A DNA stretch of 64,000 nucleotides from an uncultured Actinomycetes bacterium (GTDB lineage: Bacteria; Actinomycetota; Acidimicrobiia; Acidimicrobiales; RAAP-2): positions 1 to 64,000 of the forward strand of contig CAIKNP010000027.1 in assembly GCA_903828785.1 (NCBI GenBank), given 5' to 3'. The notes beneath the pieces are model-generated. The model worked only from the letters and a program-made list of their open reading frames with translations. It had not been told where the DNA came from and searched no databases. Position numbers and translations under genes: made by a program. Below, in pieces: positions 7,809 to 18,291 of this stretch. Each line of letters begins with the position of its first letter. Positions within the stretch are counted from its first letter, which is position 1.

Positions 7809-9176
7809 TTACTCAATCGACGACCCGTCGTCTTCGACGTCTTCGACCCCGTCGATTTCGAGCAATTCCGCTCGGGCCTCGAGTTCTTCGTCAAAGTTCT
7901 CCACGCCCCAGCGTTCCTCGTTCGTCGTACGAACGAGCTTTTCCAGTACTGGCACTTCGGCCAGTGGCTGGAGGGCGGGAGCGACCCCCATGCGGTGTAG
8001 CTTTCGAGCCGTCGACATCATGTTCGTCTCCGAACTCGCCAACACGTTGTTGTAATTCTCCACGGTGCTGGACAGTGACTTACCCAACTTGGTCAAGTGG
8101 CTAGCAACCTTGTCGACCCGCTCGTAGAGGCGACCGGCCTCGGTGAGAATCTCACGGGCGTTCAACACTTGGGCGTGCTGTCGCAGGACCATGCCCGCTG
8201 ACCACAGCAGGGCGAGGAGGTTAGTGGGCCCCACGATGAGCACGTTCTCGCTAATGGCGTACGCGTGGAGATCAAGGTCCGCCTCGAAGGCCGCCGAGAG
8301 CGCCGCGTCACTGGGCAAGAAGCAGACCGTGAAGGCGGGGGTCTGCTCCATCTCACTCCAGTAGCTCTTGGATTTGAGTGTCTTGACGTGACTGCGCAGG
8401 GCCTTGGCGTGTTCCACCTTGAGGCGACGACTCTCGTCGGGGTTCTCCGCGTCCAGGGCCTTCTCAAAAGCGTCAAAGGGGAACTTGGCGTCGATAACGA
8501 TGTGGGTGCCGTTGGTCATGTCCACCACGCAGTCCGGGCGCTTCCGATTACCGTCTTCGTTCGTACTGCTGCTCTGCAGGAAGTAATCAATATTCACGGT
8601 GAGCCCGGACTTCTCCATAATGTTGGCGAGTTGAATTTCGCCCCAGTGACCGCGCTGGTCGGAACGTCCCAGGATCTGGCTCAGTTTGGTGGTTGAGGCT
8701 TGTGTGGCCACCTGAGCGAGGAGTAAGTCGCTGGCTCGAGTGCGCACCTCTTCCAAGGCCTCTAGGTGCTTTCGGTCGAAGTCACCGAGTTTTTCTTGGT
8801 AGGCCTTTAGTTCGTTTTGAATTGGGGTCAAGGTGGCCTTAAGCGTGTTGTCGCGCTCTTTAGCCTGGTCTTCTTGATTCTGGGAGAAGTCGCTTACCGT
8901 TTGTTTCAGCACTTGGGTGGATAGCGATTCGAAGGTCGCTTTCATGTTCTCGATACTCAATCGATTTTCTTCCCGCAGGTAGTCCAAGTCCTTAGCGGCG
9001 CGGATGTTGATGTTTTCAACCTCAAGGCGGGCCTCAGCGAGGCTCTCCTCAGCCTGTTGAAGGCGGACCTGCAAGGTGGCCACCTCGGTCACCGCACTAG
9101 CCCCTCGACGTTGGGTGAGCACCCAGCCCAGTAGGACTCCAATAACAACTCCAGCAATCAGGGCAACAACAATCAC
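7809..9176 (-). CDS. rmuC: RmuC family DNA recombination protein
   Basis: A 455-aa protein with an N-terminal membrane helix (VVALIAGVVIGVLLGWVL), a long coiled coil (about 30-130) and the RmuC nuclease-like domain: GHWGEIQLANIMEKSGL, RKRPDCVVDMTNGTHIVIDAKFPFDAFEKAL with the conserved D-A-K, and FLPSDAALSAAFEADL. RmuC limits DNA inversion at short inverted repeats and is related to PD-(D/E)XK nucleases. The acidic C-terminal tail (about 425-455) is an addition. The GTG start is the natural end of the frame. Divergent from the PhoU-domain gene. Confidence 0.92.
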   Translation of the reverse strand: MIVVALIAGVVIGVLLGWVLTQRRGASAVTEVATLQVRLQQAEESLAEARLEVENINIRAAKDLDYLREENRLSIENMKATFESLSTQVLKQTVSDFSQNQEDQAKERDNTLKATLTPIQNELKAYQEKLGDFDRKHLEALEEVRTRASDLLLAQVATQASTTKLSQILGRSDQRGHWGEIQLANIMEKSGLTVNIDYFLQSSSTNEDGNRKRPDCVVDMTNGTHIVIDAKFPFDAFEKALDAENPDESRRLKVEHAKALRSHVKTLKSKSYWSEMEQTPAFTVCFLPSDAALSAAFEADLDLHAYAISENVLIVGPTNLLALLWSAGMVLRQHAQVLNAREILTEAGRLYERVDKVASHLTKLGKSLSSTVENYNNVLASSETNMMSTARKLHRMGVAPALQPLAEVPVLEKLVRTTNEERWGVENFDEELEARAELLEIDGVEDVEDDGSSIE

Positions 9177-9232
9177 GAGCTCTCTCTTTCACCTACCGCC
9201 TTCCAACCTAGAAGAAGCCTGTGACAGGGGAC

Positions 9233-9238
9233 TACTGT
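9233..9238 (+). promoter_or_regulatory. Candidate -10 element (TACTGT) of the PhoU-domain gene
   Basis: TACTGT ends 6 nt before the ATG at 9245 with no SD between, fitting a leaderless mRNA. Confidence 0.4.
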
Positions 9239-9244
9239 TGAACT

Positions 9245-10923
<1,679 letters not shown>

Positions 10924-12141
10924 TTACGCCGCGTCCAGGCCAAAGGCCGTGTGCAGACAACGGACTGCTTCAGCAACCCTCTCCGAACGCACCACACAAG
11001 AGATGCGAATCGAACTGGTCGAAATCATTTCAATATTGATGCCGTTGTCCGACAGAGTTTCAAACATCAAGGCGGTCACACCGGGCGCCGACTTCATGCC
11101 GGCCCCGATAATCGAGACGCGGCCAATCTGGTCGTCCGTTTCCACACTGGTGGCTCCAATCTGATCCTTGACGGCGTGACAGACGGCGCGAGCCTCGGCG
11201 AGGTCGGTCAGCGCGACAGTGAAGGAGATTGCGGTCAAGCCATTGGTCCCCGTGTTCTGCACAATCATGTCGACGTTGACGCCGGCGTCGGCCAAGGCGC
11301 GGAATAACTGGGCGGCCACGCCCGGTCGGTCCGGTACGCCATCAAGAGTGATCTTCGCCTCTGACGTATCGTCGGTCACGGCCGTTACGGTCGCTTCTTC
11401 CATAGTGGGGTCCTCCTCCACAATCCAGGTTCCTGGTTCCCATGTAAAACTCGAACGAACGTGCAGGGGCACGTGGTGACGACGCGCAAACTCGACCGAA
11501 CGCAGCATGAGCACGCGTCCGCCAGTCGCCGCCATCTCCATCATCTCGTCAAAATTAATTTTTGGGAGGCGACGAGCCTTCGCCACCACCCTCGGGTCGG
11601 CCGAAAAGACGCCCGTTACGTCGGTGTAGATTTCGCACACGTCGGCCTTGAGGGCGGCGGCGAGCGCCACGGCGGTCACGTCCGAGCCGCCACGACCCAG
11701 GGTCGTAATGTCGCGCTCAGTCGAAACTCCCTGAAAACCGGCGACAACGGGCACCAAACCCGCATCCAGCGCTTCGCGAATGCGATCCGGTCGCATTTCA
11801 AGAATCTTGGCTCGAGTGTGGTCACCGTCGGTGATGATCCCCGCCTGCGAACCGGTAAAGGAGGCCGACTCAACACCTCGGGCGCCGAGGGCCATAGAAA
11901 CGAGGGCCATAGAGATTCGCTCACCCGCGGTGAGAAGCATGTCCATTTCGCGGGGCGGACGGTTCGGCGAAACCTCATCGGCCAGGCGAATCAGTTCGTC
12001 GGTGGATTTTCCCATGGCCGATACCACCACGACCACATCGTTACCGGCGGCCCGAGTGCGGGCGACGTGATCGGCGACGGCGCGAATACGTTCGGCGTCG
12101 CCCACGGAGGTACCACCGAATTTCTGCACAATGAGAGCCAC
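10924..12141 (-). CDS. lysC: Aspartate kinase
   Basis: A 405-aa aspartokinase. It begins [12 protein letters not shown], the ATP/aspartate-binding lysine motif, followed by TAGERIS, the [17 protein letters not shown] segment and SADPRVV. Two ACT domains after about residue 265 (e.g. [19 protein letters not shown] and [22 protein letters not shown]) give feedback control by Lys/Thr. Actinobacterial lysC often has an internal start for a separate beta subunit; this cannot be settled here. GTG start with TAAACT 8 nt upstream and no SD, so the operon mRNA is probably leaderless. Confidence 0.97.
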   Translation of the reverse strand: MALIVQKFGGTSVGDAERIRAVADHVARTRAAGNDVVVVVSAMGKSTDELIRLADEVSPNRPPREMDMLLTAGERISMALVSMALGARGVESASFTGSQAGIITDGDHTRAKILEMRPDRIREALDAGLVPVVAGFQGVSTERDITTLGRGGSDVTAVALAAALKADVCEIYTDVTGVFSADPRVVAKARRLPKINFDEMMEMAATGGRVLMLRSVEFARRHHVPLHVRSSFTWEPGTWIVEEDPTMEEATVTAVTDDTSEAKITLDGVPDRPGVAAQLFRALADAGVNVDMIVQNTGTNGLTAISFTVALTDLAEARAVCHAVKDQIGATSVETDDQIGRVSIIGAGMKSAPGVTALMFETLSDNGINIEMISTSSIRISCVVRSERVAEAVRCLHTAFGLDAA

Positions 12142-12149
12142 GAAGCAAG

Positions 12150-12155
12150 AGTTTA
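12150..12155 (-). promoter_or_regulatory. Candidate -10 element (TAAACT) of lysC-asd
   Basis: On the minus strand TAAACT ends 8 nt before the lysC GTG, without an SD in the gap. Confidence 0.4.
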
Positions 12156-12187
12156 GTTGGGCGGACGAGACCCCCTTTCCTCCCGAG

Positions 12188-12193
12188 TAAAGT
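12188..12193 (+). promoter_or_regulatory. Candidate -10 element (TAAAGT) of the FKBP gene
   Basis: TAAAGT ends 7 nt before the ATG at 12201. No SD is present, which fits a leaderless mRNA. Confidence 0.4.
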
Positions 12194-12200
12194 TGCCACC

Positions 12201-12860
12201 ATGGGAACTACCAAACGTCAACGTCAAAAAGCCGCGCGAGCCCGCAAGGTTGAAGAGATGAAGAAGCAACAACAGCGCAAGCAGACCGGCAAGAAGGCCA
12301 TCACCGGCATCATCGTGATTGTTTTACTCGCAGGTTCGGCGGTGTGGCTCTTCACGAAGCCATCGACACCCGTCGTGTCCATTCCGACGACCACGACCAC
12401 GACGACCGCAAACAGCGGCTCAGCAGCTGTTGCCGGATTCGCCGCGATACCCACGCCCATCGCCGCCGGAACCTTTGGGACCGCCCCGACGGTCACGGTT
12501 CCCACCAGCGCGCCCCCCAGCGTTGAAGAGGCCAGCAACCTGATTGTTGGAAAGGGAGCGGCCATCAAGCTCGGCGACACCTTCACCGCCCAGTACGTTC
12601 TCGCCGACTACGCGACCCACAAGATTGTGCAGTCCTCCTGGACGAGCCAGCCCTTCGCCTGTGACGCCACCTCGGGCTGCAAGTTGCAGATGGGCGGTCT
12701 CATCCCCGGTTGGGTCGACGGCATGACCGGCATGAAGGTCGGCGGTCGCCGCGAACTGATTATTCCCCCATCGCTGGGCTACGGTCCAAACGGAAGTGGC
12801 AACGGTATCCCAGGCAACGACACCTTGCTCTTCGTTATTGACCTTCTCAAGGTCAACTAG
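12201..12860 (+). CDS. Membrane-anchored FKBP-type peptidyl-prolyl isomerase
   Basis: A 219-aa protein: a Lys/Arg/Gln-rich cytoplasmic start (1-32), one membrane helix (about 33-52), a Pro/Thr linker containing seven consecutive Thr, then an FKBP domain (about 115-219). The domain ends with the typical [31 protein letters not shown] and a terminal hydrophobic strand. It would catalyse prolyl cis-trans isomerisation and assist folding of exported proteins on the outer face of the membrane. Two Cys within the domain (F-A-C-D and G-C-K) are close enough to form a disulfide. Followed after 52 bp by a cyclophilin gene on the same strand. Confidence 0.9.
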   Translation: MGTTKRQRQKAARARKVEEMKKQQQRKQTGKKAITGIIVIVLLAGSAVWLFTKPSTPVVSIPTTTTTTTANSGSAAVAGFAAIPTPIAAGTFGTAPTVTVPTSAPPSVEEASNLIVGKGAAIKLGDTFTAQYVLADYATHKIVQSSWTSQPFACDATSGCKLQMGGLIPGWVDGMTGMKVGGRRELIIPPSLGYGPNGSGNGIPGNDTLLFVIDLLKVN

Positions 12861-12912
12861 TTCTACCGAACGCGTTGGTCATTCGACCACGCCTAACAGA
12901 AAGTAGTCCCGC

Positions 12913-13464
12913 GTGAGCGATCTCATCCCGAACCCCGACGGCTCCAGCGAGAAGCGCCAGAAGTTTGACGCCGCTCCTCCGATGATTATTGACCCGGCAA
13001 AGTCCTACACCGCGACGATGGTCACCTCACACGGCACCATGGAGATTCTCCTTGACGCCGCCGCCGCGCCCATCACGGTAAACAGCTTCGTCTACTTGGC
13101 TCGTTTTCACTACTACGACGGCATTGTCCTGCACCGCATCATTCCGGGCTTCGTCCTTCAAGGTGGCGACCCCACCGGAACGGGTGCTGGTGGCCCCGGC
13201 TACAAGTTCGTCGACGAACTGCCCAAGCCCGGCCGCTACCAACTGGGCTCTTTCGCCATGGCCAACGCTGGTCCGAACACCAACGGTTCGCAGTTCTTCG
13301 TGATCTCTGGTCCCAGCGGCGTCGGATTACCACCGCTCTACTCACTCTTCGGTCAGGTCGTCAAGGGTCTCGACGTCGTGGCCACGATTGATCAACTCGG
13401 CACTGGTTCTGGCCGCCCCAAAGAGACGGTCACCATCGAGTCCGTAACGATCACCGAGGCTTAA
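12913..13464 (+). CDS. Cyclophilin-type peptidyl-prolyl isomerase
   Basis: A 183-aa cyclophilin with no signal sequence. The active-site strand is YYDGIVLHRIIPGFVLQGGDPTG, containing the catalytic Arg, followed by FAMANAG and NTNGSQFFV. Residues 1-30 are a short tail before the domain. It isomerises X-Pro bonds in cytoplasmic proteins. The tandem FKBP-cyclophilin arrangement suggests a common operon. GTG start. Convergent with the S51-like gene through a shared TTAA. Confidence 0.93.
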   Translation: MSDLIPNPDGSSEKRQKFDAAPPMIIDPAKSYTATMVTSHGTMEILLDAAAAPITVNSFVYLARFHYYDGIVLHRIIPGFVLQGGDPTGTGAGGPGYKFVDELPKPGRYQLGSFAMANAGPNTNGSQFFVISGPSGVGLPPLYSLFGQVVKGLDVVATIDQLGTGSGRPKETVTIESVTITEA

Positions 13465-14045
13465 AGCCTGGCGGCTTGGCCGCCGCGGGTCACGACGCAG
13501 TCATCATTCAAATCCCACTGTCCGTCGTAACGAACGACGGCTCGTGGCCCCAACTCGACGAGGGTGACTCGCGGGCCAGCTAACTCCCGAGTCCGGCGCA
13601 TTTGGTCGCTGGATTCGGCAGTGGTGATCGCGACGTCAGCAAACCAACCCATGCCCGTGGTGGGAGCGCCGCCTCGCGGATCAATCATGACCTCGCCAAA
13701 GACTGAGCCGACCTGGCCAATGGCGACGACCTCGACTTCGGCCAGGGCCTCGGCCAGCGGCGAATTGCGCCAAACACTGCGCGCGTGCAGAACGGCTCCG
13801 TCCAGGCAAATCACTCGTTGCGCGTCACGGACGCGCTGGGCGTTCTCGCTCGCCATCGCGCCCGCTCGGTCGACGACCGAGAGAAGGTCGAAGTCAGCAA
13901 TGACCGCTCGCAAGGCTGACACCGCCTGCTCCACGCCGAGGTAGGCGGCCGCCGTCGGAAGGACGAGCGCTCTTGAAAAATCGTGCTCCGCCGCCAGCTC
14001 GCGCAGCGCCGAAAGAGACCCCACCAGCGTTAACACGTTTTTCAA
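13461..14045 (-). CDS. Peptidase S51 / type 1 glutamine amidotransferase-like protein, catalytic Ser not seen
   Basis: A protein of about 194 aa resembling the cyanophycinase/peptidase E (S51) family: start VLTLVGS, strand ALVLPTAAAYLG, then DGAVLHARSVWRNSPLAEAL and MIDPRGGAPTTGMGW. In active relatives the segment before MIDPRGG carries G-x-S-A-G with the nucleophilic Ser; here it reads AIGQVGSVFGE, so the nucleophile appears lost. It may be a non-catalytic binding protein. I choose the TTG at 14045, which overlaps the accE stop as TTGA and starts right at the first strand. The frame is open to a GTG at 14084, but that would overlap accE. Family assignment is from recalled motifs and is moderate. 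Confidence 0.5.
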   Translation of the reverse strand: MKNVLTLVGSLSALRELAAEHDFSRALVLPTAAAYLGVEQAVSALRAVIADFDLLSVVDRAGAMASENAQRVRDAQRVICLDGAVLHARSVWRNSPLAEALAEVEVVAIGQVGSVFGEVMIDPRGGAPTTGMGWFADVAITTAESSDQMRRTRELAGPRVTLVELGPRAVVRYDGQWDLNDDCVVTRGGQAARL

Positions 14046-14203
14046 CGATGTTTCGCGGCGTACCAGCGTCCGGAGAATCGCCACACCGGGGTTCGGTCAA
14101 TAGAGCTGAGGACCGGCAACGAGGAGCGCCACTGGTGGTAGGCCGCGGTGACGGCCGCTACTTCACCCGCCGTAGCTTCGGGGCGAGGGCGCAGACCGTT
14201 CAT
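14042..14203 (-). CDS. Acyl-CoA carboxylase epsilon subunit (53 aa)
   Basis: A small gene of 53 codons immediately after the carboxyltransferase. Its ATG overlaps the beta-subunit stop (ATGA), so translation is coupled. The protein starts MNGLRPRPEATAGEVAAV and ends PVWRFSGRWYAAKHR. The P-E-A-T-x-x-E-V-A-A-V helix and the W-R-F-S-G-R-W tail match the pattern of actinobacterial epsilon subunits (AccE/PccE), which bridge the biotinylated alpha and the beta subunits and raise activity. The gene position directly after accD is also the usual one. Too short to be found by length-filtered gene calling. Confidence 0.7.
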   Translation of the reverse strand: MNGLRPRPEATAGEVAAVTAAYHQWRSSLPVLSSIDRTPVWRFSGRWYAAKHR

Positions 14204-15756
14204 AAAGGAATGTTGCCGTGCTTGCGCCGAGGGGACTCTTCGCGCTTGGAGCGCAGGAAGTTGAGTGACGTGGCCAGCACTTGACGGGTGTCGGCGGGAT
14301 CGATGACATCGTCAATCAATCCCCGTTCCGCCGCGAGATAGGGATTCGAGTAGGTCTCTTCGTACGTGGCGACGAGTTCGGAGCGCAGTGCGGCAGGGTC
14401 GCTGGCCGCGGCAATTTCGCGGTGGTGCACAATCTCCACGGCCCCCGACGCGCTCATCACCGCCACCTCGGCGCTGGGCCAGGCGAAGGCCAGGTCGGCA
14501 CCAATACTCTTGGCGTTCATGACCACGTAGGCGCCACCGTAGGCCTTGCGGGTAATGACCGAAATTCGGGGCACGGTGGCTTCACAGAAGGCGTACAGGA
14601 GCGCGGCGCCGTGGCGAATCATGCCCCCGTGTTCCTGGTCGACACCGGGCATGAAACCCGGAACATCGACGAAGGTCACCAGGGGAATATTGAAGGCGTC
14701 ACAGGTGCGCACGAAACGCGCGGCCTTTTCACTCGAACTGATATCGAGCGTGCCGGCGTTGACGTTCGGTTGGTTGGCGACAACGCCAACGCTGTGGCCA
14801 TCAATTCGGGCGAAGCCACAAATGATTTGTGGGGCGTACAGCGCGTGGACCTCGAAGAACTCTCCGTCGTCGACGACACTGTTGATGATCTTCTTCATGT
14901 CGTAGGGGGCGCTGGAGGAGGTGGGCAAAACGTCGCGCAAGTTCGGGCACGAACGGTCACTGCTGTCCGCGCCGTGTTCGCGCGGGGCTTCTTCCAGATT
15001 GTTCGAGGGCAAGAAGGAGAGCAGATGACGTACGTCGTCGAGAGCGCTGCGCTCGTCGGGGGCCACGAAGCTGGCGGCGCCAGACTTGGTCGCGTGGGTC
15101 AGGGCCCCGGACAGTTCCTCGAGGGAAATGTCGTCGCCCGTGACGGCCTTAATGACGCCGGGCCCAGTAATAAACATGTGGCCCGCGTCCTTGACCATGA
15201 AGACAAAGTCGGTCATGGCCGGCGAGTAGACCGCGCCGCCCGCGCAGGGTCCCAGAATGACCGAGATCTGGGGCACGACACCGCTGGCGGCGGCGTTACG
15301 ACGGAAAATGCCCCCGAAGGCGTGCAGGCCCGCCACCCCTTCTTGAATGCGCGACCCACCCCCGTCGTGAAGGCTCACCAGCGGTACGCCCATGGCGACG
15401 GCCAAATCCTGAATTTTGTGAATCTTCGCTCCGTGGGTCTCGCCGAGAGCCCCGCCAAAAACGGTGAAGTCCTGGGCGTAGACGCACACTTGGCGCCCCT
15501 TAATGGTTCCGAAGCCGGTCACCACGCCGTCGGTGTAGGGGCGGATCTTTTCTATACCCATACCGGTGGAGCTGTGTCGGGTCAGGGCATCAAGTTCACA
15601 AAAACTTCCGTCGTCGAGCAGGTGCTCGATTCGCTCACGCGCGCTAAGCCGGCCAAGACCGTGCTGACGTTCAATCGCCGCCTCCCCGCCCGCGACGGCG
15701 GCGGCCGCCTTTCGCGTTTCGAGGTCGGCTAGGAGCTGGGCCATTGTCTGTTCCAT
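14200..15756 (-). CDS. Acyl-CoA carboxylase carboxyltransferase (beta) subunit
   Basis: A 518-aa carboxyltransferase of the AccD5/PccB type. It has GLGRLSARERIEHLLDDGSF near 28-47, the two crotonase folds, the acyl-CoA oxyanion loop AYGGAYVVMNAKSIGADL, and GGMIRHGAALLYAFCEATVPRISVI. It transfers CO2 from biotin to acetyl- or propionyl-CoA for fatty-acid or methylmalonyl-CoA formation. The biotin-carrying alpha subunit is not in this window. It heads a unit with the epsilon subunit and the S51-like gene. A TAGCCT box 6 nt before the ATG suggests a leaderless mRNA. Confidence 0.93.
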   Translation of the reverse strand: MEQTMAQLLADLETRKAAAAVAGGEAAIERQHGLGRLSARERIEHLLDDGSFCELDALTRHSSTGMGIEKIRPYTDGVVTGFGTIKGRQVCVYAQDFTVFGGALGETHGAKIHKIQDLAVAMGVPLVSLHDGGGSRIQEGVAGLHAFGGIFRRNAAASGVVPQISVILGPCAGGAVYSPAMTDFVFMVKDAGHMFITGPGVIKAVTGDDISLEELSGALTHATKSGAASFVAPDERSALDDVRHLLSFLPSNNLEEAPREHGADSSDRSCPNLRDVLPTSSSAPYDMKKIINSVVDDGEFFEVHALYAPQIICGFARIDGHSVGVVANQPNVNAGTLDISSSEKAARFVRTCDAFNIPLVTFVDVPGFMPGVDQEHGGMIRHGAALLYAFCEATVPRISVITRKAYGGAYVVMNAKSIGADLAFAWPSAEVAVMSASGAVEIVHHREIAAASDPAALRSELVATYEETYSNPYLAAERGLIDDVIDPADTRQVLATSLNFLRSKREESPRRKHGNIPL

Positions 15757-15762
15757 ACCTAA

Positions 15763-15768
15763 AGGCTA
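15763..15768 (-). promoter_or_regulatory. Candidate -10 element (TAGCCT) of the carboxylase operon
   Basis: On the minus strand TAGCCT ends 6 nt before the ATG at 15756, with no SD. Confidence 0.4.
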
Positions 15769-15864
15769 CCGAGGACAAGCACCCGACGCTGTCCCTCCAG
15801 CACTTTCCCCCTTACCACTGGGTAGAGTCCGCCACCGCAGTCCGGGGTGCCGCCAGGCCCTTTC

Positions 15865-15870
15865 TAGAAT
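15865..15870 (+). promoter_or_regulatory. Candidate -10 element (TAGAAT) of the LysE-family gene
   Basis: TAGAAT ends 6 nt before the GTG at 15877 with no SD, the same spacing as at yajQ. Confidence 0.45.
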
Positions 15871-15876
15871 GCGTCC

Positions 15877-16509
15877 GTGTCCCTGGTGCATCAAATCCCA
15901 CTCTTCGCCCTGACCGCGCTCATGTTGGCCATCGTGCCGGGTCAGGGAATGGCCATGGTGATGCGTCAGACGATGCTCGGTGGCGCCCGCACCGGCCTGC
16001 TCTCGGTGGCGGGTAATTCCACCGGACTGCTGATTTGGGGCATCCTCTCGGCCGTAGGCCTCAGCCAAGTGTTCGAACACTCGCCCCTCGCGTACAACAT
16101 CTTGAAGTATGTGGGCGTGGCCTACCTCAGCTTCTTGGCCGCCAGCACTCTGTGGACCTTGCGCAATGGGGTGGGGGCCTTTGACCCTTCCGGCGAGGCC
16201 GTGAAGGGCCCTGGGGCCGCCATCCGCTTAGGTCTCCTCACCAATTTGACCAATGTCAAAGCCTGCGTTTTCGCCGTTGCCTTCATTCCCCAATTCGTGC
16301 CGAGGTCGATCCCTTTAGGAGTCGGCATCGTTCTCTTGGCCGTGGTCCAGGTCTGTGTTTCCACGCTGTGGTGGATCTTCTTCGTTACCTCGGTGGACAA
16401 GATGACTCGCGTCTTGGCTCACCCCAAGGTACGCCTCTGGCTCACCGCCGTATCAGCCGCCGGTCTCATCGCACTGGCCTTCGTCTTGCTGGTCTCGTCT
16501 TCGCGTTGA
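15877..16509 (+). CDS. LysE/RhtB family amino-acid exporter
   Basis: A 210-aa protein with about six membrane helices. The N-terminal MLAIVPGQGMAMVMRQTMLGGARTGL corresponds to the PGP-containing first-helix signature of LysE/RhtB exporters (here P-G-Q), and LLTNLTNVKACVFAVAFIPQF matches the conserved N-P-K region (here N-V-K). These proteins export amino acids or related small molecules using the proton gradient. The substrate cannot be told from sequence. A purine-rich SD-bearing leader separates it from the downstream thiolase gene, so the two may be separately expressed. Confidence 0.85.
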   Translation: MSLVHQIPLFALTALMLAIVPGQGMAMVMRQTMLGGARTGLLSVAGNSTGLLIWGILSAVGLSQVFEHSPLAYNILKYVGVAYLSFLAASTLWTLRNGVGAFDPSGEAVKGPGAAIRLGLLTNLTNVKACVFAVAFIPQFVPRSIPLGVGIVLLAVVQVCVSTLWWIFFVTSVDKMTRVLAHPKVRLWLTAVSAAGLIALAFVLLVSSSR

Positions 16510-16546
16510 GTGGTCTAGTCTCAGGGGAGATAGCAAAGGAGACCCC

Positions 16547-17722
16547 ATGCCCAACAGCGTGATTGTTGCCGGTAGCCGAACGGCCATAGGAAAACTCGCC
16601 GGAACCCTCAGTCCCTTCCGCGCTAGCGATCTCGGCGGCGTCGCCATCGCCGCCACCTTGACGCAGGCCGGCATTGACCCCGGTCTGGTCGAGGCGGTGA
16701 TTATGGGTCACGTCTTGCAGGCGGGGCAGGGGCAGGTCACCGCCCGCCAGGCCGCCGTGGCCGGTGGCATCCCCTTCACCACCGTGGCGATGTCCATCAA
16801 CAAAGTGTGTCTCTCGGGTCTGCAGAGTCTCTACCTCGCGGACCTCATGATTCGCTCGGGCGACGCCGACGTCGTCATCGCCGGTGGTATGGAGTCGATG
16901 ACCAACGCCCCCTACCTGCTGCCCAACGCCCGCAGCGGCTACCGCTACGGGAACCAGGAAGTGCTGGACTCCATGGTCGTTGACGGCCTCACCTGCGCCT
17001 ACGACCAGTGCGCCATGGGTCTCGCCACCGACCGTTACAACGCTGGTCGCTTTTCCCGCGAACGGCAAGACGAATTTGCGCTGCGCTCACACGAACTCGC
17101 CGCCGCCGCCCAGGCGCAGGGACTCTTCGCCTCGGAGATCAGCGAGGTTCTGGTACCCAGTCGTCGTGGTGAGCCCTCGCCCTTCACTCTCGACGAAGGG
17201 GTTCGCGCGGATTCGTCGCTCGAGGGTCTCGCTCGTCTCCGTCCGGCCTTTGACGCCGGCGGCACGATCACCGCGGGTAACGCTTCACAAATTTCTGACG
17301 GCGGCGCCGCTCTTCTCGTGATGTCTCCCCAGCGAGCCCAGGAGCTCGGTCTCGAAGTGTTGGGCGAGCTCGTGAGTTACGGTCAAGTGGCTGGACCCGA
17401 CCCTTCACTGCTTGTTCAACCCGCCAACGCCATTCGGCGGGCGCTCGCTCGAGCCGATCTCAGCGTCAAGGCCGTTGACCTCTTCGAAATCAACGAGGCC
17501 TTCGCCGCGGTGGCGCTGGCGTCAATGGACGAGCTCGGTGTGCCGAGTGAGCGAGTAAACCCCCAGGGTGGGGCTATCGCCCTTGGTCACCCCATTGGCA
17601 TGTCGGGGACCCGACTGGTCCTGACGGCCTTGGCGCAACTACGCCGTCGCGGTGGCGGTCTGGCCGCGGTGGGCCTCTGTGGAGGTGGCGGTCAAGGTGA
17701 CGCCGCGCTCTTGCGCGTCTAG
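16547..17722 (+). CDS. Acetyl-CoA C-acetyltransferase (thiolase)
   Basis: A 391-aa thiolase II. Nucleophile Cys88 lies in NKVCLSGLQS, the His in NPQGGAIALGHPIGMSG, and the second Cys in VGLCGGGGQGDA. GGMESMTNAPYLLP and NGA-type loops are in place. It condenses two acetyl-CoA to acetoacetyl-CoA or cleaves 3-ketoacyl-CoA. AAAGGAG precedes the ATG, so it has a normal leader, with TAGTCT about 30 bp upstream as a possible -10. Convergent with the SixA-like gene via CTAG. Confidence 0.95.
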   Translation: MPNSVIVAGSRTAIGKLAGTLSPFRASDLGGVAIAATLTQAGIDPGLVEAVIMGHVLQAGQGQVTARQAAVAGGIPFTTVAMSINKVCLSGLQSLYLADLMIRSGDADVVIAGGMESMTNAPYLLPNARSGYRYGNQEVLDSMVVDGLTCAYDQCAMGLATDRYNAGRFSRERQDEFALRSHELAAAAQAQGLFASEISEVLVPSRRGEPSPFTLDEGVRADSSLEGLARLRPAFDAGGTITAGNASQISDGGAALLVMSPQRAQELGLEVLGELVSYGQVAGPDPSLLVQPANAIRRALARADLSVKAVDLFEINEAFAAVALASMDELGVPSERVNPQGGAIALGHPIGMSGTRLVLTALAQLRRRGGGLAAVGLCGGGGQGDAALLRV

Positions 17723-18231
17723 TCCGGGATATATTCGGCGACGAGTTCGTAGAGGCGGCGACCCACTGATTCATCGTCACGCAGGGCGAGCACGTAGGCA
17801 CTACCAGTGGGCATTCCCTCACGGGCCGAGGCCGGCAGACTGCCGCTGAGTAGCCACAGCAACTCGCTCACGGTGGGGTTGTGACCCACGACGGCCAGCG
17901 AGGTGGTCACGGGGTCGATGGCGACTAAATCAATGAGGAGATCTTCGGCGGTCACGTCTCGACGGCCGTTGTAGATGAGTTCGGAGAAGACGCTATTCGC
18001 GACGAAGTCGGTCTCCGCGAAGGCCTGGTTAAAGGTTTGCGTGGTCCTCGTTGCGGCCGATACGAGGAAAGAAGCCGGGCCGTAAGCGCCGAGGCTGAGG
18101 GGGTCAGTGGCCCAGGCTCGCAACTGTTGACACTGCCTTTCACCGCGCGGACTCAAAGGTCGCGCATAGTCTCCCTGGCCGTCGACGGCCTTCGTCGCTT
18201 TGGCGTGTCGAACAATCGTGAGGTAGCGCAT
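17719..18231 (-). CDS. SixA-like histidine phosphatase
   Basis: A 170-aa protein of the histidine phosphatase superfamily: MRYLTIVRHAKAT carries the R-H-A catalytic motif, DYARPLSPRGERQCQQL follows, and VVGHNPTVSELLWLL has the second His. SixA dephosphorylates phosphohistidine proteins; relatives act on small phosphates. The frame is open to 18261, but the homologous start is the ATG at 18231, with GGAAG just upstream. Confidence 0.85.
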   Translation of the reverse strand: MRYLTIVRHAKATKAVDGQGDYARPLSPRGERQCQQLRAWATDPLSLGAYGPASFLVSAATRTTQTFNQAFAETDFVANSVFSELIYNGRRDVTAEDLLIDLVAIDPVTTSLAVVGHNPTVSELLWLLSGSLPASAREGMPTGSAYVLALRDDESVGRRLYELVAEYIPD

Positions 18232-18279
18232 GCTTCCATTGTGGCCGCTCAGAAACATCATTGTTTACTCCCAAGGGTT

Positions 18280-18285
18280 TAACGT
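18280..18285 (+). promoter_or_regulatory. Candidate -10 element (TAACGT) of uppP
   Basis: TAACGT ends 6 nt before the GTG at 18292. A GGAAGAG run overlaps the gap, so an SD role for those bases cannot be excluded, though it would be too close to the start. Confidence 0.35.
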
Positions 18286-18291
18286 GGAAGA

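Noticed and set aside
12390-12416. ACG/ACC-rich run in the FKBP gene considered as a microsatellite
   Set aside because: It is in frame and encodes a Thr linker between the membrane helix and the FKBP domain; no sign of slippage.
14281-15732. A 483-codon open frame on the plus strand opposite the carboxyltransferase gene
   Set aside because: Its translation is Gly/His/Val-rich without any recognisable domain, as expected for the reverse strand of a GC-rich gene. The minus-strand frame is a clear carboxyltransferase.
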